A DNA stretch of 8,308 nucleotides, from the NCBI GenBank assembly GCA_027487195.1, contig JAIYEB010000024.1, positions 1-8,308 on the forward strand. Direction: 5' to 3'. The position numbers and the translations under genes were made by a program. Numbering within the stretch: position 1 is the first letter of the stretch; every line of letters begins with the position of its first letter. Source of the DNA: Hyphomicrobiales bacterium (GTDB lineage: Bacteria > Pseudomonadota > Alphaproteobacteria > Rhizobiales > UBA4765). The notes below the pieces were generated by a model that saw nothing but the letters and a program-made list of their open reading frames with translations, did no database searches and was not told where the DNA came from. This document shows positions 1-7,130 of the stretch, piece after piece.

Positions 1-23
1 GCGGGGCTTGGTGCGGCAGTCAT
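1..23 (-). CDS. Possible start of the next operon gene, partial (livF candidate)
   Basis: On the minus strand an ATG at 23 opens a frame that reads MTAAPSP and runs off the left edge. An in-frame ATG at 35 would add MGSD. A GGGA stretch six bases before the ATG at 23 is a weak ribosome-binding site, which favours the shorter form. The operon seen here has only one ATPase (LivG), whereas Liv-type importers normally use two (LivG and LivF). In related operons the LivF gene often follows the binding-protein gene. The position therefore fits livF, but seven residues carry no diagnostic motif. The alternative is that a plus-strand gene ends here: frame 1 is open from the edge to a TAG at 40-42 (ending SDPMV), which would make the two genes convergent. 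Confidence 0.3.
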
Positions 24-48
24 GTCTGATCCCATGGTTTAGGAAAGG

Positions 49-75
49 CGGGGGCCGCGCGTGCGCGGGCCCCCG
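49..75. terminator. Strong GC hairpin after the binding-protein gene (terminator or mRNA-stabilising stem-loop)
   Basis: Bases 49-56 pair with 68-75 (8 bp, all G-C), and 57-59 pair with 64-66 after one bulged G at 67, closing a tight CGTG loop. The hairpin starts 15 bases after the stop codon of the binding-protein gene. On the plus strand it is followed by TTT (76-78). On the minus strand, the operon's direction, the downstream bases are only CCTTTCC, so the U-tract is poor. It may be an operon terminator, a bidirectional terminator between convergent genes, or a 3' stem-loop that protects the abundant binding-protein message. Confidence 0.55.
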
Positions 76-90
76 TTTCGCTTCTTGAAC

Positions 91-1422
91 CTACGAGCGC
101 GAGGCGTCGCAGGGTTCGGTGCGGGCCGGCCAGCCAGCATTCTGCGTGGCATAGGCGCGGGCAGCTTCTTCCAGCATCGGGCGGATGCGGGAGCGCTCAG
201 GCTGGATCCAGTCCGAGACGCGGTTCCACTTCGTGCCATCCCACTGCATGACATAGGCAGCGTGGTGACCGTTGTGGTCATCGCAGGTCATGCGCATGGG
301 GGCAGCGAACTCAGGAGCCCCGAGTTCGGCCCAGCGTGCGGCCGTGATGTTCAGCGCTTCCATGCCGCGACGCATGTCCTCGCCGTTGATCACGCGCTTG
401 CCGGACAGGCGCTGGGCATTGCGGATCGCTTCGGCGATGATGATGCCCTGATAGACGCCGCGATTATACAGATTCTCGCCGACACGCTCGCGTGGCGACA
501 GAGACTGGTTGCGGTCAAACACGTGACGGACGATGTCCTGCATCACCGGGAAGGTGGCGCCGGTCTGGTGCCAGTTCAGCGCGAGATAGCCGCGACCATC
601 CGGACCTGCCGGACGCGCATCATCATCGCCACCGGCCCACCAGATGCCGATCAGCCGGTCACGCGGGAAGCCCGCACGGCCAGCTTCGCGGACTGCGGTC
701 GGGTTCATGGCGCCCCAGCCCTGCAGCAGCACCCAATCCACGCGGTCGCGACGGATCGCAAGCCACTGCGAGGACTGGTTCTGCATTTCTGCCGGCGGCA
801 CCGGATAGGTGCGGATCGTGAAGCCGTGCTCGCGGGCGAGCGCCTCAAGAACCGGAAGTGGCTCGCGCCCGAACGGAGCGTCCAGGAGCACAACGCCAAC
901 GGTCTTGCCACGCAGGTTGGCAAGGCCGCCCTCGCGCTGGGCAATGTACTGGATCCAGACCGACGCGCCGTCCCAATAGGTCAGCGGCGGGTTGAACACC
1001 CACGGGAACGTGTTGCCGACGGCTGCGGCCGACAGGCCGTAGGCCATCGAGAGGATCGGCATCTTGTCGATGTGCGCGCGCGGGATTGTCGCGAGCGCGG
1101 CACCGGTCGACCACGGCACGTAAAGAACCGAGCCCTTGGCCCGACCCTGCTCCCAGCACTCAACCGAGCGGCGGGTGTCATACTGGGTCTCGCACTCCTC
1201 GAAGGCAATGCGCACACCACCAATGCCGCCATCGCGGTTGTTCAGCATGGTGAAGTAGTCGCGCACACCATCCGCGACCGGGATGCCGGAGCCGGAGAAG
1301 GCACCTGTGCGGTAGGTGTTGTGCACGAAGACGATCTGCTCTTGTGCCGCAACCGGGGTTACACCCGGCAGCGCCAGAGCGCCTGCAACGGCAAGTGCCG
1401 ATGCGAAGGTTTTCCAGGACAT
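91..1422 (-). CDS. Periplasmic substrate-binding protein of a Liv-type ABC importer
   Basis: This 443-residue protein should capture the ligand in the periplasm and deliver it to the LivH/LivM channel. Residues 1-26 are a classic Sec signal peptide: a lysine at 4, a hydrophobic stretch from about 6 to 20, and a likely cut after Val-Ala-Ala (24-26), before Gln27. The mature part begins with a beta strand (QIVFVHN) and continues with an Asn-Asn-Arg-Asp-Gly-Gly stretch (61-66). This is typical of the Peripla_BP_6 (type I periplasmic binding) fold, as is the second-lobe motif GKTVGVVLLDAPFGRE (172-187). Length is at the upper end for LivK-like proteins. Four cysteines remain after processing (77, 89, 380, 438), enough for two disulfides. 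The start at 1422 is preceded by a good AGGAGA site. The reading frame stays open far upstream, but only as a shadow of livM. It lies 98 bases after livM, a wider gap than most in the operon and one that contains two hairpins. The ligand cannot be read from sequence. Confidence 0.93.
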   Translation of the reverse strand: MSWKTFASALAVAGALALPGVTPVAAQEQIVFVHNTYRTGAFSGSGIPVADGVRDYFTMLNNRDGGIGGVRIAFEECETQYDTRRSVECWEQGRAKGSVLYVPWSTGAALATIPRAHIDKMPILSMAYGLSAAAVGNTFPWVFNPPLTYWDGASVWIQYIAQREGGLANLRGKTVGVVLLDAPFGREPLPVLEALAREHGFTIRTYPVPPAEMQNQSSQWLAIRRDRVDWVLLQGWGAMNPTAVREAGRAGFPRDRLIGIWWAGGDDDARPAGPDGRGYLALNWHQTGATFPVMQDIVRHVFDRNQSLSPRERVGENLYNRGVYQGIIIAEAIRNAQRLSGKRVINGEDMRRGMEALNITAARWAELGAPEFAAPMRMTCDDHNGHHAAYVMQWDGTKWNRVSDWIQPERSRIRPMLEEAARAYATQNAGWPARTEPCDASRS

Positions 1423-1437
1423 TCTGTCTCTCCTTTT

Positions 1438-1458
1438 GGCGGCGAACGATTGGCCGCC
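1438..1458. other. Perfect inverted repeat just upstream of the binding-protein ribosome-binding site
   Basis: GGCGGC (1438-1443) and GCCGCC (1453-1458) form a 6-bp G-C stem with a 9-base loop. In the mRNA this stem lies immediately 5' of the AAAAGGAGA ribosome-binding region of the binding-protein gene. A stem here could protect the 5' end of a processed, binding-protein-only transcript or tune translation. No U-tract follows it, so it is not an intrinsic terminator. Confidence 0.5.
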
Positions 1459-1474
1459 GGGTTTCCTCAGTTCG

Positions 1475-1489
1475 CCGGCTTTTCGCCGG
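1475..1489. other. Second small inverted repeat in the livM to binding-protein gap
   Basis: CCGGC (1475-1479) pairs with GCCGG (1485-1489) across a 5-base loop (1480-1484). In the operon's direction it is the first of two stem-loops in the 98-base gap between livM and the binding-protein gene. No U-tract follows it. Confidence 0.4.
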
Positions 1490-1520
1490 TCTTGTCGATC
1501 TGTTGGCGCTGGCAAGGCCC

Positions 1521-2603
1521 CTAGTAGGGGAATGGCCAGGCGCGCAGTTTCTGTTTCGCGATCTGCCACAATCGCGCGAGGCCATGAGGTTCTACGATCA
1601 GAAGGTAGATCGTCAACGCCCCGATGGTCATGAAAACAATCTTCTCGGCGGTCGCACCCGTGATCGCAATGCCAATGGCAGGTGCGCCAAACTTCAGAAT
1701 CGTCGGCAAGGCGACGATGAAGAACGCACCGAGAAACGAGCCAATCATCGAACCCAGACCGCCGATGATGACCGCAAACAGCATCAGGAACGACAGGCGG
1801 ATCGAGAACTCCGTCCCGGCCTCTGCGCCACCCAGATAGATAAACACGAACAGCGCACCCGAAACGCCGCAATAGAAGGAGGAAATGGCAAACGCCATCA
1901 GCTTGGCATCAAGCAGGCGGATGCCCATCAGCTGGGCTGCAATATCCATATCGCGAACCGCCATGAACGAGCGGCCGATGCGCCCGCGCATCAGGTTCGA
2001 ACCGACCCAGGTGAGCACCACAACAAAGGCGAGCAGAACGAGGTATTTGACCTCAAGGCTTGCGGTTGGGCCAGTGATCGCGATCTCGGTAAAGGGCAGA
2101 TAGCGCAGCGGCACCTCGATCGCGCCGGAGGGATTGTAGTTGTAGAGCCAGGGAATGCGCACGAACGCCCATTGCAGGAAGAACTGCGCGGCCAGCGTCG
2201 CAACCGCCAGATAAAGGCCCTTGATCCGCAGCGACGGCAGCCCGAAGAACACGCCAATGGCGGCCGAGAAGAAGCCTGAGCACAGGATCCAGACAAGAAT
2301 GTTCACTTCCGGAAACAGCGTGGTCAGCTTGTAGCAGGCATAGGCACCGACACCCATGAACCCGGCAGACCCAAGCGAAATGAGGCCCGTATATCCGGTC
2401 AGAATGTTGAGCCCGATGACCGCAACAACCAACGCCAGAGAGGGCAGCATGACGGTTTGCATGGCAAAGCTGCTGGAGACAAACGGCAGCGCAACCGCGG
2501 CAATCAGGATCAGCGCAATCCCGATCTGGTCCTGCCGGATCGGAAAGGTTGCGTGATCGGTCTCATAGCTTGTCTTGAACTGACCGGCTTCGCGGTAGAA
2601 CAT
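1521..2603 (-). CDS. livM: Branched-chain amino acid-type ABC transporter permease LivM
   Basis: This 360-residue inner-membrane protein is one of the two channel subunits. Hydrophobic segments can be seen at about 27-48, 50-69, 76-93, 102-122, 130-148, 187-203, 235-258, 268-300 and 320-337. Family signatures are GLPSLRIKGLYLAVATLA (121-138), the cytoplasmic coupling-loop segment GRSFMAVRDMDIAAQLMGI (210-228), which contacts the ATPase, and GGLGSMIGSFLGAFF (281-295). The hydrophilic N-terminus (about 25 residues, with FKTSYETD) is also common in LivM of this class and supports the start at 2603. A GGAG site lies eight bases upstream. The start codon directly abuts, in frame, the TAA of the small ORF at 2604-2699. 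It follows livH and precedes the binding-protein gene in one transcription unit. Confidence 0.95.
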   Translation of the reverse strand: MFYREAGQFKTSYETDHATFPIRQDQIGIALILIAAVALPFVSSSFAMQTVMLPSLALVVAVIGLNILTGYTGLISLGSAGFMGVGAYACYKLTTLFPEVNILVWILCSGFFSAAIGVFFGLPSLRIKGLYLAVATLAAQFFLQWAFVRIPWLYNYNPSGAIEVPLRYLPFTEIAITGPTASLEVKYLVLLAFVVVLTWVGSNLMRGRIGRSFMAVRDMDIAAQLMGIRLLDAKLMAFAISSFYCGVSGALFVFIYLGGAEAGTEFSIRLSFLMLFAVIIGGLGSMIGSFLGAFFIVALPTILKFGAPAIGIAITGATAEKIVFMTIGALTIYLLIVEPHGLARLWQIAKQKLRAWPFPY

Positions 2604-2699
2604 TTAACTGGCTCCGTAGTCAGACAGCAGACAAAGACAAGGCAAAAGCGATAAGGCAGCTGCGGGAAGCAAACAGGGACGCGTCATACGTAACCCCAT
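2604..2699 (-). CDS. Possible 31-residue leucine-rich small ORF (leader peptide or micro membrane protein)
   Basis: The 105-base gap between livH and livM is filled by an open frame that starts at ATG 2699 (nine bases after the livH stop, with AAGGGG just before it) and ends in TAA immediately before the livM ATG, in the same frame. A second in-frame ATG is at 2687. The product has nine leucines in 31 residues (positions 3, 10, 11, 16, 18, 19, 22, 24, 25), three cysteines (9, 21, 23) and two arginines before a hydrophobic core, so it resembles a short signal-anchor. Seven of the nine leucine codons are TTA, TTG or CTT, whereas the start of livH mostly uses CTG. That codon use argues either for non-coding DNA or for a regulatory leader. 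It could also be a nonsense-interrupted N-terminal extension of livM, although livM already has a complete family-type N-terminus. No homologue is recognised. Confidence 0.35.
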   Translation of the reverse strand: MGLRMTRPCLLPAAALSLLPCLCLLSDYGAS

Positions 2700-2708
2700 T
2701 GCGCCCCT

Positions 2709-3821
2709 TTAGATCCGCTCGATGATCTTCTCACCGAACAGGCCCTGCGGCCGGAACATGAGCACGCCAAGCGCAATGATGTAGGCAAGCCAGCTCTCGA
2801 TGCCGCCACCAAAGAGCGGGCCCCAGTAGAACTCGCCGATCTTCTCGCCAACCCCGATGATCAGCCCGCCAATGATGGCACCCGGGATTGAGGTGAAGCC
2901 GCCGATGATGAGCACCGGCAGGGCCTTGAGGGCAATGATCTCAAGCGCAAAGGACACGTCAGAGCGCGCGCCCCACATGATGCCAGTGACCAGCGCGACA
3001 ATTCCGGCCGTAAACCAGACGATGACCCAGATCTGGTTCAGCGAAATGCCGACCGAAAGGGCCGCCTTGTGGCTGTCGGCCACGGCGCGCAAGGCGCGGC
3101 CGATCCGCGTGTACTGGAAGAAGAAGGCCAGCGCCGCGATCATGATGGTCGCGATCACAGCTGCAGCGACATCAAGGTGCTGGATCGAAACCCGACCGCC
3201 AAGGATGTTGAACGTCGAGGAGCCGGTGGGCAGGCCGAGCTGGCTTGTGATCATCACCTTGGGGTTGCCGCCAAAGACATACTCGCCAAACCCGATGAGG
3301 AAGTATGTCAGGCCGACAGTTGCCATGAGCATGATGATCTCATGCTGGTTCACGAGCGGGCGCAGCACCACGCGCTCCACCACCACCGCCAGCACAAACA
3401 TCACGCCGATCGCGCCAAACAGCGACAGGATTGCCGCAACGAAGCCCGGTGGAAAGCCAAGCCGCAGCGTCAGGATTTCGTAAATGCCAACGAGCGACAG
3501 GGCGGCAAACACCACCATGATCCCCTGGGCAAAGTTGAACACGCCCGAAGCCTTGAAGATCAGCACGAAACCAAGCGCGATGAGCGCGTAGAGGACGCCC
3601 GCAACCAGCCCCTCCCACAGGGTCTGCACCAACAGGTCCGGCAGGTCGACCATGGAGACAAACGGATCGGCAAACACATTGTACAGGAAGTCGCCGCGCC
3701 GGATTGTGCCGGTCGAGACCAGCGCCACGATCAGCAGCGCAAACGCGACAAACCCCAGAAGCGTCCATCGCCCTGGCGTCATCTTGAAGGCGGGTGCGGC
3801 CGGCAGTGTTGCGTCGCTCAT
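2709..3821 (-). CDS. livH: Branched-chain amino acid-type ABC transporter permease LivH
   Basis: This 370-residue inner-membrane protein is the partner channel subunit of LivM. The LivH core begins around residue 62, with the motif ALGFVLIFKASGVFNFAQG (82-100). It continues through the coupling-loop segment GRALRAVADSHKAALSVGI (241-259), the LPVLIIGGFTSIPGAIIGG block (301-319) and the C-terminal MFRPQGLFGE (355-364). It is longer than E. coli LivH because of a roughly 60-residue N-terminal extension with one extra hydrophobic segment (20-36), a form I recall from other alphaproteobacterial systems. The start at 3821 is supported by an AGGGA site that overlaps the livG stop codon. The gap to livG is only 10 bases, so translation is probably coupled. 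Confidence 0.95.
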   Translation of the reverse strand: MSDATLPAAPAFKMTPGRWTLLGFVAFALLIVALVSTGTIRRGDFLYNVFADPFVSMVDLPDLLVQTLWEGLVAGVLYALIALGFVLIFKASGVFNFAQGIMVVFAALSLVGIYEILTLRLGFPPGFVAAILSLFGAIGVMFVLAVVVERVVLRPLVNQHEIIMLMATVGLTYFLIGFGEYVFGGNPKVMITSQLGLPTGSSTFNILGGRVSIQHLDVAAAVIATIMIAALAFFFQYTRIGRALRAVADSHKAALSVGISLNQIWVIVWFTAGIVALVTGIMWGARSDVSFALEIIALKALPVLIIGGFTSIPGAIIGGLIIGVGEKIGEFYWGPLFGGGIESWLAYIIALGVLMFRPQGLFGEKIIERI

Positions 3822-3831
3822 CGCTCGTCCC

Positions 3832-4638
3832 TCAATGCGCCACGCCGAGATAGGCGTCGATCACAGTCTTGTCGGCCTTGACGACGTCGGGAACGCCGTC
3901 TGCGATCTTGCGGCCATAGTCCAGAACCACGACACGATCAGACAGGTCCATGACCACGCCCATGTCATGCTCGATCAGCGCGATAGTTGTGCCAAACTGC
4001 TCGCGCACATCGAGAATGAACCGACACATGTCCTCTTTTTCCTCGAGGTTCATGCCGGCCATGGGCTCATCGAGGAGCAACAGCTCGGGCTCCATCGCAA
4101 GCGCGCGGCCAAGCTCGACCCGCTTCTGCAGGCCGTAAGGCAACTTGCCCACGGGGGTCTTTCGAATGGCCTGGATCTCGAGGAAGTCGATGATTTCCTC
4201 CACACGCCGGCGATGGATGACCTCTTCACGCTCCGCCGGTCCAAAGCGCAGCATCTGCCAGAACAGCCCGACATTCATCTTGAGCGAGCGCCCGGCCATG
4301 ATGTTGTCGAGCGTGGTCATGCCCTTGAACAGCGCCACATTCTGAAACGTGCGCGCAATGCCGCCGGAGGCCGCCTCGTAGGGCTTCATCTTCGGGCGGC
4401 GGATGCCCTTGAACATGATCTCGCCGGCCTGCGGGTGATAAAACCCGTTGATGACGTTGAGCATCGAGGTCTTGCCGGCACCGTTCGGGCCGATGATCGC
4501 GCGCACCTCACCCTTGCGGATGTCAAACGAGACGCCCTGGATCGCCTTCACCCCGCCAAAGGACAAGGACACATCCTTGACCGACAGCAACACGTCGCCC
4601 TTGGCAATGTCGGCGTAGCTTTGCATGACGGCGCTCAT
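3832..4638 (-). CDS. livG: ABC transporter ATP-binding protein LivG
   Basis: This 268-residue cytoplasmic ATPase powers the LivH/LivM channel. All nucleotide-binding motifs are intact: Walker A GPNGAGKT (50-57), Q-loop Gln99 in RTFQNVALF, a signature segment of the LivG type, LPYGLQKRVELGRAL (166-180), Walker B LLLLDEP (186-192) and the switch His224 in IEHDM. The C-terminal VIDAYLG (259-265) matches the end of the family's C-terminal extension. The frame is open to 4755, but that upstream part is a shadow of the ligase gene. The start at 4638 gives a normal LivG N-terminus and overlaps the ligase stop as ATGA, a sign of translational coupling. A second ATG at 4626 is also possible. The second ATPase, LivF, is not in the window. 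Confidence 0.95.
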   Translation of the reverse strand: MSAVMQSYADIAKGDVLLSVKDVSLSFGGVKAIQGVSFDIRKGEVRAIIGPNGAGKTSMLNVINGFYHPQAGEIMFKGIRRPKMKPYEAASGGIARTFQNVALFKGMTTLDNIMAGRSLKMNVGLFWQMLRFGPAEREEVIHRRRVEEIIDFLEIQAIRKTPVGKLPYGLQKRVELGRALAMEPELLLLDEPMAGMNLEEKEDMCRFILDVREQFGTTIALIEHDMGVVMDLSDRVVVLDYGRKIADGVPDVVKADKTVIDAYLGVAH

Positions 4639-6617
4639 TCTGCGGCCACTTTCAGCGCTGCTGGCGTATGGATCGCCATGTCCTTGATCTTCACATTGGC
4701 CGAGACGATGCCCTTGCGACCATCCTCGAACGTCACCTCGGTCGTGATCGGGCATTCGCTCTTGCCGGCATAGAAGGCATCGATCAGTACGCCATAGCGC
4801 TCGGCGATGAAGCTGCGGCGCACCTTCTGGGTACGGGTCAACTCGCCGTCATCCGCATCAAGCTCCTTGTGCAGGATCAGGAAGCGCTTGATCTGTGCGC
4901 CGGCCATGGCCTCTTCAGCTGCAAGCGAACGGTTCACAATCTCGACGTTCTTTTCGATCATCGCATAGACGAGCGGATTGCCGGCCAGTTCCTGATAGCT
5001 CGAATAGACGATGTTGTTGCGCTCGGCCCAGTTGCCAACGGCCGTCAGGTCAATGTTGATGAAACAGGCCACGAAGTCCTGCCCGTCGCCGAAAGCCACG
5101 GCTTCCTTCACATTCGGGAAGAATTTCAGCTTGTTCTCGATGTATTTCGGCGCAAACAGCGATCCGTCCGTCAGCTTGCCGACATCCTTTGCGCGATCAA
5201 TGATCTTGAGATGGCCCTTGCGGTCGAAGAACCCGGCATCGCCGGTCTTGACGAAACCATCGCCCGTCATCGTCTCGGCCGTCTTCTCGCTATCGTTCAG
5301 ATAGGTCACGAACTGGCCGGGCGAGCGGAACAGCACCTCGCCATTCGGCTCGATACGAATTTCGACGTTCGGTGCAGCCGGTCCCACAGTCTCGACATCA
5401 ATCTCGCCATCGGGCTGGCAGGTGACATAAAGGAACGCTTCGGTCTGGCCGTAGAGCTGCTTCAGGTTGATGCCAAGCGAGCGATAGAAGGCGAACAGAT
5501 CAGGCCCGATGGCCTCGCCAGCCGTGTAGGCCACCCGGATCTTGGAAAAGCCAAGAACGTTCTTGAGCGGGCCATAGATCAAGATCTCGCCAAGCGCATA
5601 ATGCGCGCGCGCAGAGAGCGGCACGCGCTCGCCGTTGAGGATCTTTTCGCCCCATGTCTTGGCAACGGCGAGGAAGTGGTGGAACACCGCCTTCTTCGGA
5701 CCGCTGGCATCTTCCATGCGGATCATGACCCGCGTCAGCAGGTTTTCCAGGACACGCGGCGGCGCAAAGTAGAATGTCGGCCCGATCTCGCGCGTGTCCT
5801 GCTGAACAGTCGCGGCACTCTCCGGGCAGGAAATGCAAAACCCTGCGACAAGCCCCTGGGCAAACGAGAGGTAGTGATCGCCGACCCATGCGAGCGGCAG
5901 ATAGGACACCACCTCATCGGCATCGGTCAGCTTGTCGAATGCCACCGTATCGCTGGCGGCCGCAATCGACCTTGCAGATGACAGCACGACACCCTTGGAG
6001 CGGCCTGTCGTTCCGGACGTGTAGAGAATGATGGATGTATCGCTGCCAGCGCCAGCCTCGACAGATTTCAGCCACTCGGCCTCAACCGCGCGATCCGCAT
6101 CAAGCGCCTTCTGGCCGTCATCGCGCACAACGGCAAAGGAGCGCAGCATCGCAGTGTCATAGTCGCGCAGGCCGCGCTCATCATCATGGATCACCATGGT
6201 CAGGCCCGGCACGCGCTCGGCAACCGACAGAACCTTGTCGACCTGTTCCTGATCCTCGACAACAGCCATCGTGACTTCGGCGTTCTCGAGCACAAAGCCC
6301 ATTTCATCGGCGACCGCGTCGGCATAGACCGGAACCGGAACCGCGCCGAGCGCCTGCGCACTCAGCATGGCCCAGTACAGCCTTGGCCGGTTCGAGCCGA
6401 CCACAGCCACGCGCTGGCCGCGCTTCAGACCAAGACGCTGAAGCCCTACGGAAAATGCCCGCACCTCCGCGCTGACCTCAGCCCAGGTCCAGGTTTGCCA
6501 GATCCCAAGATCCTTCCAGCGCATGGACGGGCGCGAGGGGCGCACGCGTGCATGGTTGAGCATCAGCTTGGGAAACGTGTCGAGCGATGCTGCCTGAGCA
6601 TCGCGCACGCCCGCCAT
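4635..6617 (-). CDS. AMP-forming long-chain acyl-CoA synthetase (COG1022 type)
   Basis: This 660-residue adenylate-forming enzyme should activate a carboxylic acid with ATP and join it to coenzyme A in the cytoplasm. The phosphate-binding motif YTSGTTGRSKGV is at 199-210, YGQTE at 389-393, TGD at 458-460 and IDRAKD at 473-478. The C-terminal LTRTQKVRR (593-601) holds the likely adenylation lysine, Lys598. KLTDGSLFAPKYIENKLK (481-498) is typical of the FadD15/FAA1-like long-chain branch rather than short-chain acetyl-CoA synthetases. A tail of about 40 residues follows the catalytic lysine domain. The start at 6617 has a GGAGG site seven bases upstream. It is the first gene of the operon and overlaps livG by 4 nt, so enzyme and transporter are made together. 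The likely logic is that the imported acid is trapped as its CoA ester. Acyl-chain preference cannot be told from sequence. Confidence 0.93.
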   Translation of the reverse strand: MAGVRDAQAASLDTFPKLMLNHARVRPSRPSMRWKDLGIWQTWTWAEVSAEVRAFSVGLQRLGLKRGQRVAVVGSNRPRLYWAMLSAQALGAVPVPVYADAVADEMGFVLENAEVTMAVVEDQEQVDKVLSVAERVPGLTMVIHDDERGLRDYDTAMLRSFAVVRDDGQKALDADRAVEAEWLKSVEAGAGSDTSIILYTSGTTGRSKGVVLSSARSIAAASDTVAFDKLTDADEVVSYLPLAWVGDHYLSFAQGLVAGFCISCPESAATVQQDTREIGPTFYFAPPRVLENLLTRVMIRMEDASGPKKAVFHHFLAVAKTWGEKILNGERVPLSARAHYALGEILIYGPLKNVLGFSKIRVAYTAGEAIGPDLFAFYRSLGINLKQLYGQTEAFLYVTCQPDGEIDVETVGPAAPNVEIRIEPNGEVLFRSPGQFVTYLNDSEKTAETMTGDGFVKTGDAGFFDRKGHLKIIDRAKDVGKLTDGSLFAPKYIENKLKFFPNVKEAVAFGDGQDFVACFINIDLTAVGNWAERNNIVYSSYQELAGNPLVYAMIEKNVEIVNRSLAAEEAMAGAQIKRFLILHKELDADDGELTRTQKVRRSFIAERYGVLIDAFYAGKSECPITTEVTFEDGRKGIVSANVKIKDMAIHTPAALKVAAE

Positions 6618-6685
6618 ATCGTATCCTCCGGTAAACGGCGGCTTAGCCAGATCGACCTGCCGCTTCGTGTTTTCCCTTAAAATTC

Positions 6686-6714
6686 ATTTGAAGACGTTGC
6701 AGACTGAAAATCAA
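6686..6714 (-). promoter_or_regulatory. Candidate sigma70-type promoter of the ligase-liv operon
   Basis: On the minus strand, TTGATT (6714-6709) and TCAAAT (6691-6686) are separated by 17 bases. Each matches four of six positions of the -35 and -10 consensus. The site lies in a locally AT-rich stretch about 70 bases before the ligase start. It is the best promoter-like pair I find in this spacer, but the match is modest. Confidence 0.35.
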
Positions 6715-6810
6715 GCCTATCATTAGAGCCGCGAGGGCCGGCGGCGTGGCGAAGCGGACGAAAGCGGTTTCTGGCTTTGCGCTATTTCCTGTTGGCTGGC
6801 GTTGCGCTCC

Positions 6811-6839
6811 TTGACGAAACCGCCGCATCCAGCCACAAG
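6811..6839 (+). promoter_or_regulatory. Candidate promoter of tRNA-Ser
   Basis: CTTGACG (6810-6816) is an excellent alphaproteobacterial -35 element (TTGACG at 6811-6816) and stands 37 bases before the mature tRNA 5' end. The matching -10 region (about 6833-6839, CCACAAG) is poor. Position and the -35 element support a tRNA promoter; the -10 does not add much. Confidence 0.35.
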
Positions 6840-6853
6840 CGCGCACTCCGGAT

Positions 6854-6968
<115 letters not shown>

Positions 6969-6972
6969 ATTT

Positions 6973-6988
6973 TTCGTGGGAACACGAA
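6973..6988. other. Perfect hairpin with a GNRA loop between tRNA-Ser and the DUF429 gene
   Basis: TTCGTG (6973-6978) and CACGAA (6983-6988) form a 6-bp stem with a GGAA tetraloop. It overlaps the T-tract of the preceding terminator-like hairpin. It could be a second RNA stem at the tRNA transcript end or a protein-binding inverted repeat. Confidence 0.35.
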
Positions 6989-7029
6989 TAAGACCCTCCG
7001 ATCCGCCCTTAAAACCCCTGGGCGCTTCT

Positions 7030-7060
7030 GGAGATCTCCGTAGAACTAGAAAAACCTAGA
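7030..7060. other. Palindrome and paired direct repeat upstream of the DUF429 gene
   Basis: GGAGATCTCC (7030-7039) is a perfect 10-bp palindrome. Just after it, CTAGA occurs at 7046-7050 and again at 7056-7060, start to start exactly 10 bases, about one helical turn. The group lies 70-100 bases before the DUF429 start, in a 187-base spacer (6944-7130) with no clear promoter. A regulator-binding region is possible, but short palindromes also arise by chance. Confidence 0.25.
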
Positions 7061-7130
7061 TGAAACGACGTGGCTTATGTATTCGATCTGGCATGCTCTT
7101 GTTTAGGAGCCCACAAGACGAATTAAATCT

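Noticed and set aside
61..1524. A 487-codon open frame on the plus strand opposite the binding-protein gene
   Set aside because: It is an antisense shadow of a GC-rich gene. Its product is rich in Arg, His and Ala, has no recognisable fold, and the opposite strand encodes a clear signal-peptide-bearing binding protein.
1423..1872. Upstream extension of the binding-protein frame to a 593-residue protein
   Set aside because: The extra 150 residues lie over livM in another frame and in the gap. The start at 1422 has a ribosome-binding site and begins a proper signal peptide.
4639..4755. Upstream extension of livG by 39 residues
   Set aside because: It overlaps the ligase coding region, adds low-complexity shadow sequence, and the ATGA overlap start at 4638 gives a normal LivG N-terminus.
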